Source of the DNA: Glandiceps talaboti
Lineage: Eukaryota > Hemichordata > Enteropneusta > Spengelidae
Assembly: GCF_964340395.1 (NCBI RefSeq)
Contig: NC_135551.1
Span: 4,551,463 to 4,615,462, forward strand
Length of the DNA: 64,000 nt
Direction of reading: 5' to 3'
In this document: positions 55,351 through 64,000 of the stretch, in pieces
How positions within the stretch are numbered: position 1 is the first letter of the stretch
Layout of the letters: each line of letters begins with the position of its first letter
The notes under the pieces: generated by a model
Database searches by the model: none
What the model saw: the letters and a program-made list of their open reading frames with translations, nothing else
What the model was told of the DNA's origin: nothing
Made by a program: the position numbers and the translations under genes

Positions 55351-55689
55351 AGAGGTTATTCTGATATGTTAGCACCAGTCCAAACTTGGTAGTCCTCAGT
55401 AAATGATCTGAAGGCACATAGAATGTTTTAAAGACGACACACTTATCATTCACAAGATAGAAAAAAAACGTTCGAAATTAATACTGTCGTGGGAAAAAAG
55501 AAGGACCCGTTACTATCAACACCTACTGCTGTTACATATATGAACAATTCGTTTGACATGTAACAGACACTTGATATAAGGAGTCACTTCATCGAAAGGG
55601 TATTGGGGTATTGTTTGGACATCATCGAATTGGTATGGGGCATTTGTTTTACTTCAAAGAACTCACGAGTGGTATATGTTCGACTTTAA

Positions 55690-56240
55690 CAAATTGGTAT
55701 AGAGTATTAGTTTTAACTGCCATGACGTGGTATGGAGTATTGGTTTAACTTTCATGACGTGGAGTATTGGTTTTAACTTCCATGACGTGGTATGGAGTAT
55801 TGGTTTAAACTTCCATAACGTGGTATGGAGTATTGGTTTTAACTTCCATGATGACGTGGTATGGAGTATTGGTTCGATTTCAACGAATGATGAGTGGTAT
55901 GAGATATTGTTTAACTTCAGTGAAATGGCATGGGGTATAGTTTTGACGTCAACAAAGTGGTGAGGGGTATTGGTTCGACTTCATCAAAGTGGTGTGAAGT
56001 ATTGGCAGGACCTCAACTGGAGTAGTGTTGAGTATTGGTTGGACTTCAACAAAGTGACGTGGTACATGGGCATTGGTTGGACGTTTAATTAAAGGAGTAG
56101 GGGAATGTGTTAGAGTTCAACAACATGGGAGGGGTAATTGGTTGGACTTCAATAAAATGATGGGGGAGGGGACGACTTTCAACAGAATGGTATGTGGTAT
56201 AGGTTGGCCTTCACTAAATTGGTGATAAGTGTTCTTTTAA
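55690..56240 (+). repeat. Degenerate 33-45-bp tandem repeat
   Basis: About 13 units containing GGTATGGAGTATTGGTTTTA and ACTTCCATGACG or ACTTCAACAAAG. The first units are near-identical and later ones drift. The open frame across 55727-55963 only reflects the repeat. Confidence 0.85.
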
Positions 56241-56244
56241 CCTC

Positions 56245-57900
56245 AATCAAGAGGTCCTTGCTGGCCTGACTTGAACAAATATACAGACAGTCGAGGAGGG
56301 CAAGAACACACAAAATTAAAATATTCTTTTGAGATTTTGAACTTGTCAGTTATTACCTATACAATAAATATGGTAAATCCTGCCACACCATATATACCAT
56401 GTACTATACAGATCATAAAGTCCTCATGTGTAATATATATTATACGATAAAAGTGACTGTTATGTTATAATCGGAGAATGTATTGGCTTTCTTTGGCGAA
56501 TGCGACATAGCGAGGATAGGCGATTATCGAGCATATTGTAACACGCACGAGTTAATGAAGGGTGAGCGTAACTTAATTTGGGAACTTAAGATGTATCAGA
56601 CTTTGGCTGTACATCGACTGTCAAGTACTAAAACGATACACTTAGAACACGGCCCACACTTCAGAGTACCACGACATAATGTTCGTTACACTCGATTTGT
56701 AAATTAGAAATTATAGACCGATCACACATTAATCGACGCCATTGTTGCCATCTATGACGTGCATATTGCCTACAAGTTAGACTGACGATTACTACGTTGG
56801 CCTGAGTACATCAAATGCTAATTATTGCTCAATTTTTAACATGAATTACCGGCTTTTACTTTTAATGGATGTTCTGTACCCCTAAATACAAATATTTCTT
56901 CAAACAATTTGTCAAATCGAGAAATGGAAGAAATATAGTAAATGAATGGCACTAAAATAATGTCAAAAAAGAACTATTTTTACTCACTACAGACTGGCTT
57001 TATATTCATAGCACTAAATACTACTATGATAATGATTTGAAATTGATTGTGCGGTGAGGCACATCTGACCATGACGTTCGTCAGTGCTAAAAGAACTTTG
57101 AACTGCTTGTGCGTTATGACCTCTGTTAGCTATAATAATTGAGCGAGAGTTTGATTTTGAGGGGGGGGGGGTTGGGGGTGTATGTTGAGGTTATTTCGTT
57201 TCAGGGTTATGCAGAAGTATTGAGTGCAAGCCCCTAAACGATAACAAGTTAAAGAAAACCCCAAAACCCAAAGCTAAAAAAAACACACCCAAAACTCACG
57301 TTAGAATTATTGCAGCTAGACCAGTGTAAGTGATATTGACAACGTCAATATAGTGTTTGTTTCAAACGTAACCTCATCTTTGTTATTACTTTTCCCACGT
57401 GCGGAAGATTTGGTTTATTACAACGCCACCAACCATTTAAACAACGGAAAACTGTTCTTTCGTTTTCGATCGTTCTAAACACACTGAAAGCAGAGAAAGC
57501 TTTAGACCGCGGAGGGTCTCTGCCATAGGGACGTGTAGTATTTCATAGATTGTAGTTTTCCTGGTGTACAAACTAAATTTAACAACCTTTTGACTGTATA
57601 TTCCTACCTGTAAGGAGAAGAGATTTATTTCTACTAGTATAGAGATTGATACATTTGTAGCAGCAGGATTCGTACGATATTTTCCTAAGAAAACGGCAAT
57701 CTAAGCAATAATACGTGCCCCTGTGGTCTCTGCCCGGGGTCTGTGCTGAAAGCAATACTGTCTATCTATAGTGTGCCGCTATAAGACAAACATGACAAAT
57801 TCTATAAAAATTGCTGTCAACAAGCTCTGTCCTGCTTTTTTTGATCATTGCAGGTTGCAGATCTGTGGATCTATGATCTACCCAACTAAAAACAAACTTT
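56245..57900. other. No gene found; upstream region of the macro-like gene
   Basis: Contains a G10 run at 57162 and an A-rich stretch at 57245-57295. A plus-strand frame at 56483-56707 has no recognisable content. The last few hundred bases must include the macro-like gene's promoter. Confidence 0.5.
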
Positions 57901-57903
57901 CCC

Positions 57904-57922
57904 CATTACCCACAATGCATTT
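57904..57922 (+). promoter_or_regulatory. Possible ZNF143/Staf-type promoter element
   Basis: TTACCCACAATGCATTTAG lies about 90 bp upstream of the macro-like gene's ATG. Its CCCACAATGCA core resembles the CCCAGAATGC core bound by ZNF143/Staf in many animal promoters. The position just upstream of a first exon supports it. A match this short could be chance, and no TATA box is apparent. Confidence 0.35.
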
Positions 57923-58006
57923 AGAAGAGACAGCCTTCCGGGTTACGAAGATGTGAAGAACGTCTTGTGCTCCGAGTCTTAGTTTTGCTGGACATTCATC
58001 GCAATA

Positions 58007-58145
58007 ATGAGTGCTTTGTACACAGAAGACTCGATACGAGTACAAACACAGACAGGGGAATGTAGAATTGATCTGTGTTTCGGTGATATCACTAAATTAC
58101 AGAAAAAGGACGAAGTCGACGTGTTGTTATTGTCAGCATTCCCAG
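58007..58145 (+). CDS. Macro-like gene, exon 1
   Basis: The ATG at 58007 (context GCAATAATGA) opens 46 codons ending at a GTAACC donor in phase 1: EDSIRVQTQTGECRIDL, then CFGDITKLQKKDEVDVLLL, then SAFP. The order strand, GDIT, a short acidic/basic loop, VDVLLLSA resembles the start of a macro (ADP-ribose-binding) fold, where GDIT and a VDxIVNAAN segment are standard. Here SAFP replaces the NAAN segment, so catalytic or ligand-binding ability is doubtful. I recognise it as the first exon of an intracellular protein with no signal peptide. The full gene runs beyond the window, so the domains that follow are unknown. Confidence 0.8.
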
Positions 58146-58852
58146 GTAACCATATATAAACAATATACACGTTGTGCATGCTAACTAGTGTATACATGTG
58201 TATTCCACCTGTTGAATCATACTAGTAATAGTATACACATTCTCGGCCACTTTGATGGACAATTACCTGCAATAATTGTAAATTCTGATAATTGTTTTGC
58301 AATAATTTTCACCATTTTCGCAATGTATTGTTGTTATTTTGTAATTTTTCTTTTTGTTGTAATTTTTAAAAACTAATAACATATGTCTTTTCATATTCAG
58401 TTTCCACATTGGCACACAGTTAAATTTTAAAATGAGGGAAGGCCTACATTTGTAGGTGCCCAGAAGGATATAGTATATAAATTATAATGCTGCTGACATA
58501 TGGGAGGACACTGGTACATTACTAAAAATTAAATACCATCTACATGTAATACTACAACTACATGTGTAAAACACATGCATGAGTCCCCATGAGGTAGGCT
58601 TGCTCAGGTCTCTGGGTGTTTTTCACTCTTGATTCCAGGCTAGGGAAATAGTGACCTGATGTGCGATAGTGAACAGTCTGGTGGACATGAAGGTGATATC
58701 TTGGGAGACTAATACTAATACAACAACTGGGGTGGGGGGGGGGGGGGTATTGACTATTTTTTCATTCACAAAATTTAAAATAAATAAGTTAAATTCAAAA
58801 CACAACACAGGACAAACACATAAATGTTGAGGCATTAAATATCTTAATTACA

Positions 58853-58889
58853 TATCAAAAGGTAGTGTAAATTACACTACCTTTTGATA
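58853..58889. repeat. 37-nt perfect palindrome
   Basis: TATCAAAAGGTAGTGTAA, one central A, then TTACACTACCTTTTGATA: two perfect 18-nt arms. It lies in intron 1 of the macro-like gene, next to a cluster of open minus-strand frames (58855-59690) that I could not assign to any family. It could be fused transposon ends or simply a hairpin. Confidence 0.9.
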
Positions 58890-60120
58890 ATCTTTGGGTT
58901 TTGCGGACCGAGATTGTGTGGCGGAAGGCCCCTACTTTAGTACAGCCAGTAAGCCGTATCACTAATGTCTGCAAAACCCATAACCGAGCCATAAAGGTTT
59001 TATCATATACCTCTTGATGTGCTAAAATATGTTTGCAATCAATAATTTGGACATTTTTAGAGACAGTAAAGGTAATTATACTGAAAATAAATTGCCGTTC
59101 ATTGTAAATCTCGGCATATGCCAAGCCCCCATCACATGTACATTTATGGCCTGGCAATTTGATTTCAGTATGTTCATATCTTGAGCTCCCTGCATTTAAG
59201 TATGCACACACATATTTCAGTCACACAAAACACACAAACGCAAAAAAAACTGGGAAACATGCAAAACAAAATTACTGTTAACAAGGTTTGGCAGATGTTT
59301 TGAAAAAATGGCATTGTAACATGTATACGGTCGAGTACCGAGCAGACTATCTATTTTTGGCTTCACTATTTGTACATCATTGATCAAATCCAAAACTTCC
59401 TTATCAATATTTGATATAATTTCACCACAGTCACCAAATAGAATACTGTTGTAAGATTTTAGGAGGAATTTCATGGAATCACTGTTGAATATCATCGGTT
59501 TCTACAATTGATAGCGTACACATACATACATGATGCCAACAAGTTTTGCAACACGCATAACAACGTTCATAGCAACAGGAAAGAAAGTAGTCCAAAATTC
59601 TCGCAACTGATCTTGTTTGGGCAAAGTGTGTCGGTCCGTGATACGGAAAATTATTGTCCTGGTGGAGCTCGCGTTTTCTCCAAAGCAATACATAGGGACA
59701 TAATTATACTAGGTATATGATATGGTAAACCACTTTAATGCGTATTAAGAACCAGTTGCATAAATAATGATTTTTGGTAAAGTGATAAATATATTTTAAA
59801 AATGCAAACTTCTAACAAAGAGCATTCTCGCAAGCCAGCTGTACATACAAATGTATTTCTGCTGACGCAACAAAAAGTATGAGCAATGAGCACATTTTGG
59901 ATTGTGCCATAAAAAGGCATATGATTTATGCTGATGGCAAATAGACTTGGCTTCCTGGTTTGAAAATATCATTTATTTTGCAAGAACAATATGTACTGTT
60001 ATTAGTGTTAAGCCAGTATGTACTGGTATGTATGTCTAGTCAGACAGTGAAACATCGGAATGAAAAAAAGCACAAAACAGAAGAAAATACCCTCAAAATC
60101 ACAACAAACGCTACAATTAT
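58890..60120. other. Intron sequence with unassigned minus-strand open frames
   Basis: Three minus-strand frames of 63-118 codons (58855-59211, 59217-59495, 59502-59693) follow each other and together look more open than chance. Examples are TDRHTLPKQDQLREFWTTFF and LAHQEVYDKTFMARLWVLQ. They may be remnants of a mobile-element protein, but I see no diagnostic motif. The rest of the interval shows nothing. Confidence 0.25.
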
Positions 60121-61641
60121 TGCAGCTATCGGTAGGGGTACTTCAGAGACTACCCCATCACTTCACCCTTTTTCCTACGGATACTAAAGAGACTACCCCA
60201 TCACTTCACCCTTTCTGGTAGGGGTACTACAGAGACTACCCCATCATGTCAACCTTTCTGGTAGGGGTACTACAGAGATTACCCCATCACTTCAACCTTT
60301 CTGGTAGGAGTACTACAGAGACTACCCCATCATGTCAACCTTTCTGGTAGGGGTACTACAGAGACTACCCCATCACTTCAACCTTTCTGGTAGGGGTACT
60401 ACAGAGATTACCCCATCACTTCAACCTTTCTGGTAGGGGTACTACAGAGATTACCCCATCACTTCAACCTTTCTGGTAGGGGTACTACAGAGACTACCCC
60501 ATCATGTCAACCTTTCTGGTAGGGGTACTACAGAGATTATCCCATCACTTCAACCTTTCTACTAGGGGTACTACAGAGATTATCCCATCACTTCAACCTT
60601 TCTGGTAGGGGTACTACAGAGACTACCCCATCACTTCAACCTTTCTGGTATGGGTACGACAGAGACTACCCCATCACTTCAACCTTTCTGGTAGGGGTAC
60701 TACAGAGACTACCCCATCACTTCAACCTTTCTAGTAGGGGTACTACAGGGACTACCCCACGAATTCAACCTTTCTGGTAGGGGTACTACAGAGACTACCC
60801 CATCACTTCAACCTTTCTAGTAGGGGTACTACAGAGACTACCCCATCACTTCAATCTTTCTGGTAGGGGTACTACAGAGATTACCCCATCACTTCAACCT
60901 TTCTGGTAGGGGTACTACAGAGATTACCCCATCACTTCAACCTTTCTGGTAGGGGTACTACAGAGATTACCCCATCACTTCAACCTTTCTGGTAGGGGTA
61001 CTACAGAGATTACCCCATCACTTCAACCTTTCTGGTAGGGGTACTACAGAGACTACCCCATCACTTCAACCTTTCTGATAGGGGTACTACAGAGATTACC
61101 CCATCACTTCAACCTTTCTACTAGGGGTACTACAGAGACTACCCCATCACTTCAACCTTTCTGGTAGGGGTACTACAGAGACTACCCCATCACTTCAACC
61201 TTTCTGGTAGGGGTACTACAGGGACTACCCCATCACTTCAACCTTACTGATAGGGGTACTACAGAGACTACCCCATCACTTCAACCTTTCTGGTAGGGGT
61301 ACTACAGGGACTACCCCATCACTTCACCCTTACTGATAGGGGTACTACAGAGACTACCCCATCACTTCAACCTTTCTGATAGGGGTACTACAGAGACTAC
61401 CCCATCACTTCAACCTTTCTGGTAGGGGTACTACAGAGACTACCCCATCACTTCAACCTTACTGATAGGGGTACTACAGGGACTACCCCATCACTTCAAC
61501 CTTTCTGGTAGGGGTACTGCAGAGACTACCCCATCACTTCAACCTTTCTAGTAGGGGTACTACAGAGACTACCCCATCACTTCAATCTTTCTAGTAGGGG
61601 TACTACAGAGACCACCCCATCACTTCAACCTTACTGGTAGG

Positions 61642-61812
61642 CAGTGTGCTCTCTAATGATAGCCAAATTTCATTGTTGTAAGTCAAAATGATAAAAACTG
61701 GCATTTCTTGTGAGTCACCAAACTGTAAGAGATAGGGGAATACCAAATTTTGGTGCGTCACTAGAAATTGTGTGTGTCAGTGGTGCGTCAAATTGGCTTA
61801 GAGGGCACACTG
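61642..61812. mobile_element. hAT-type MITE, copy 1
   Basis: 171 bp with terminal inverted repeats: CAGTGTGCTCTCTAATGATA at the left, and the right end reads (reverse complement) CAGTGTGCCCTCTAAGCCAA. It is flanked by the 8-bp direct repeat CTGGTAGG (61634-61641 and 61813-61820), which comes from the surrounding 43-bp array. The CAGTG terminus and 8-bp target duplication are the signature of hAT superfamily elements. It has no coding capacity. Confidence 0.85.
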
Positions 61813-62078
61813 CTGGTAGGGGTACTACAGAGACTACCCCATCACTTCAACCTTTCTGGTAGGGGTACTACAGAGACTACCCCATCACTTCAACCTTTCT
61901 GGTATGGGTACGACAGAGACTACCCCATCACTTCAACCTTTCTGGTAGGGGTACTACAGAGACTACCCCATCACTTCAACCTTTCTAGTAGGGGTACTAC
62001 AGGGACAACCTCATCACTTCAACCTTTCTGGTAGGGGTACTACAGAGACTACCCCATCACTTCAACCTTTCGGGTAGG

Positions 62079-62249
62079 CAGTGTGCTCTCTAATGATAGC
62101 CAAATTTTGTTGTTGTGAGTCAAAATGATAAAAACTGGCATTTCTTGTGAGTCACCAAACAGTAAGAAATAGGGGAACACCAAATTTTGGTGCGTCACTA
62201 GAAATTGTGTGTGTCAGTGGTGCGTCAAATTGGCTTAGAGGGCACACTG
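62079..62249. mobile_element. hAT-type MITE, copy 2
   Basis: Same length and nearly the same sequence as the copy 437 bp upstream, and in the same place within the 43-bp unit. It is flanked by CGGGTAGG and CTGGTAGG. It was most likely duplicated together with the tandem array after a single insertion, and the one mismatch in the target duplication arose later. Confidence 0.85.
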
Positions 62250-62511
62250 CTGGTAGGGGTACTACAGAGACTTCCCCACCACTTCAACCTTACTGGTAGG
62301 GCTACATGCAATACTACGTAGAAATCCCTAGTAACTTATAATATGACTATAGAATAGAATTTATTAATTTTCATTGTCACGCCAACGTCTCTCATAGGGA
62401 CAAAATTAAAATATCTGACAATTCCCCTATAGAACAAATTAATTCCAAATACAATCACCCATGTTACAAAATACAATACCATTGTTTGCATTTTGAATTT
62501 CCACTTTACAG

Positions 62512-62692
62512 GAGACTACTGTGCCACACCCACTTCTCTAATTGGAGCATTACTTAGAAATCTCAATCTGAGTGTACGTGACCTTGCCCGGGATAAAGCT
62601 GAAGACTTGAGACGTCTGTACAATTGTTGGTGGTCTAGACCTTTACCAAAGGAATATCCATTCCGTAGAATCCTGTGTTTTGAAAGTAATCT
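62512..62692 (+). CDS. Macro-like gene, exon 2
   Basis: The acceptor TTCCACTTTACAG completes a Gly codon with exon 1. The 181-nt exon reads DYCATPTSLIGALLRNLNL, SVRDLARDKAEDLRRLYNC, WWSRPLPKEYPFRRILCFE and ends in phase 2 at a GTAAGT donor. A helix after the N-terminal strands, a Trp-Trp pair and an FRRILCFE strand are consistent with the middle of a macro-like fold. The exon is well formed and has no lesion. The intron before it (4.4 kb) is dominated by a 43-bp tandem array that resembles the first 40 bases of this exon. Confidence 0.82.
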
Positions 62693-62725
62693 GTAAGTAC
62701 ATTGTATTTCTTATCAAATTACTCG

Positions 62726-62868
62726 TTGAAGGTATGACAGTGGCAAGTGAGGTTTCAGTTTTGAAGGTATGACAGTGGCAACTAAGGTTTCAGTTTTGAA
62801 GGTATGACAGTGGCAACTAAGGTTTCAGTTTTGAAGGTATGACAGTGGCAACTGAGGTTTCAGCTTTG
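62726..62868. repeat. 35-bp tandem repeat, four copies, intron 2 of the macro-like gene
   Basis: Four near-identical copies of a unit starting TTGAAGGTATGACAGTGGCA and ending CTAAGGTTTCAGTT. It lies just after the exon-2 donor. I see no coding content in it. Confidence 0.9.
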
Positions 62869-62929
62869 TGAGATAGACACAAACTATAATTGTTGTTGCG
62901 AAATATTGTGATAGCCTAATGAGTTTGTT

Positions 62930-63185
62930 TCTGTTTTGATTGACAGGTGTAAATATCTACAGGGATATTATTCTGAATTAGTTAGGGATGTGTTCTGTTT
63001 TGTTTTGATTGACAGGTCCACATGTTTACATTCTACTGAATTACAATGTAGTTAAAGGTGTGTTTTGTTTTGATCGACAGGTCTAAATATTTACATTTAC
63101 ATTATGCTAAACTTGTTAGGGGTGTGTTCTGTTTTGATTGACAGATCCCGCTATCTACAGGGACATTCTACAGAACTAATTGGGG
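62930..63185 (+). repeat. Tandem copies of the exon-3 splice acceptor and exon start
   Basis: Four consecutive copies (64-69 bp apart) of TGTTTTGATTGACAG followed by an exon-like stretch. Acceptor AGs lie at 62946, 63015, 63080 and 63144. The fourth leads into the intact exon 3. Copy 1 reads (in the phase needed after exon 2) CKYLQGYYSELVRDVF, against SRYLQGHSTELIGDVF in exon 3, but runs into a stop soon after. Copies 2 and 3 are more diverged. Confidence 0.8.
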
Positions 63186-63265
63186 ATGTGTTCAGATGTC
63201 TTGTACCAATACTAAACAACAAAGATGGCCGTGTCATTACACCATTACTAGCAACTGGAGATCAG
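63145..63265 (+). CDS. Macro-like gene, exon 3
   Basis: The acceptor CTGTTTTGATTGACAG completes a Leu codon. The 121-nt exon reads SRYLQGHSTELIGDVFRCL, then VPILNNKDGRVITPLLAT, GDQ and leaves in phase 0 at GTAGAT. The ITPLLATGDQ segment matches the late strand-plus-glycine loop of macro domains (usually PLLGTGxxG). If the donor is skipped, the frame reads VDLYTEL and stops at 63287. The 200 bp upstream hold three degenerate copies of the acceptor and of this exon's first 50 bases. No further exon is recognisable in the last 700 bp. Confidence 0.8.
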
Positions 63266-63447
63266 GTAGATTTATATACAGAATTGTAGGATGGGTACTC
63301 TTTACAAAACATTGAAGATCTATGTGAGGATATTTAAGTTTGCAACCAAGATCACTGTTCTGTGAAAGCACAATGAGCTGCAAACATCACCTGTAAAACT
63401 GTTGATTTTTCCCTTTAGAAATGTTGTTTTGTGAGAACATGGGTACC

Positions 63448-63580
63448 TACATTGTATTTATAAGTCTGCAGTAAATGTACATGAGTGTAGATGCAACATT
63501 GTATAAATGAGTCTGCAGTAATTACATGAGTGTAGATACAACATTGTATTAATGAGTGCAGTAATTACATGAGTGTACAT
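63448..63580. repeat. About 50-bp tandem repeat, three copies
   Basis: Three copies of a unit with CTGCAGTAATTACATGAGTG and TAGATACAACATTGTAT, with small indels. The rest of 63270-64000 shows no further exon that I can recognise. Confidence 0.8.
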
Positions 63581-64000
63581 GTAGTTCCAATATTTCTTAA
63601 CTAAATTAATAATCAATCAAAAGTACAAGTCATCCTACATTTTCAATTAGTAACATGAACCTGAAAATAACAGTTTTACATTTGAATCAAGTCTAGTATA
63701 CATTCACATGGCATAGCACTCGATTTCTTTAGAACAGAACATACATGTAACAGAACAGATTGCAGGCAAGACTCATAGCTGTTTGTGTTGTGTAAAATTC
63801 AAAGTGACATCTTGAAGTGGTACACAAATGCATAGCCTGAAAGGTATGGTTATACATGTATAAGTGCTCAACACTAAGTGAGTGTAAGATTACATAAGTG
63901 GACCAACGACTGAACCTGTCAGACTAACAAATGCACACTTCAACAGTATTTGTACATGTACATTGTAACATATGGCTTGCAAAAATTTCAACAGAGAGGG

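Larger units (their letters stand above)
60124..62300. repeat. 43-bp minisatellite in intron 1 of the macro-like gene
   Basis: About 42 copies of a 43-bp unit containing GGTAGGGGTACTACAGAGAC, TACCCCATCACTTCAACCTT and TCT, with occasional changes (GATT for GACT, ATGTC for ACTTC, ACTAG for GGTAG). Two MITE copies interrupt it at 61642 and 62079. Translated in one frame, a unit reads DYPITSTFLVGVL, close to DYCATPTSLIGAL at the start of exon 2 just downstream. Each unit also carries CTACAG before the similarity, at the same place as the exon-2 acceptor. Confidence 0.95.

Noticed and set aside
60124-62300. CRISPR-like array
   Set aside because: Units are contiguous with no unique spacers, the context is an animal intron, and no cas genes exist.

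Overview
The window is animal (metazoan) nuclear DNA. Genes are split by GT-AG introns, exons are small and mostly phase 1, non-LTR retrotransposon remnants are frequent, and a large share of the sequence is micro- and minisatellite. No bacterial features, rRNA, tRNA or CRISPR array are visible. The AT-rich composition, the FTP/F-type lectin and CCP domains, the very long AG, GACA, ATAC and GATA-like repeats and the jockey/CR1-like LINE tails suggest a marine invertebrate (deuterostome or lophotrochozoan). The sequence alone does not fix the species.

Layout. 1-16.8 kb has no convincing gene. It holds decayed LINE 3' ends (about 1.4-1.8, 4.7-5.3, 6.8-7.9 and 13.9-14.8 kb), dispersed repeats, local tandem duplications and two weak minus-strand exon candidates (10.6 and 12.4 kb). 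From 16.9 to 46.8 kb the minus strand carries one large gene. I assembled it from ten recognisable exons plus a probable last exon, with matching splice phases. It encodes a type I membrane glycoprotein: signal peptide, a Thr/Ser mucin array (LPSTST-type), a short linker, a two-exon FTP (F-type lectin-like) domain, a second and much longer mucin array (MPTTTT and VTITNP types), one CCP/sushi domain, a stalk, a transmembrane helix, and a basic cytoplasmic tail with several YxxL/I motifs. Its introns are filled with simple repeats and dispersed elements. A short plus-strand ORF with a signal peptide lies head to head with it at 47.07 kb.

48.5-53 kb is repeat-rich, with a 5'-truncated LINE lodged between ATAC microsatellites. 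At 53.2-55.4 kb is a heavily mutated plus-strand pseudogene of a parallel beta-helix protein with a MYND zinc finger. From 58.0 kb to the window end runs the 5' part (three exons) of a plus-strand gene with a macro-like N-terminal domain. Its first intron contains a 2.2 kb array of a 43-bp unit that looks derived from the start of exon 2. Its second intron contains three degenerate copies of the exon-3 splice acceptor and exon start. A 171-bp hAT-type MITE with an 8-bp target duplication sits in the 43-bp array and was duplicated with it.

The mucin/FTP/CCP protein looks like a cell-surface recognition receptor: long glycosylated stalks present two small binding domains and a tyrosine-bearing tail could signal inside the cell. 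That role is inferred from domain order; no ligand can be read from the sequence. The macro-like gene is a separate intracellular protein with no visible link to the receptor.
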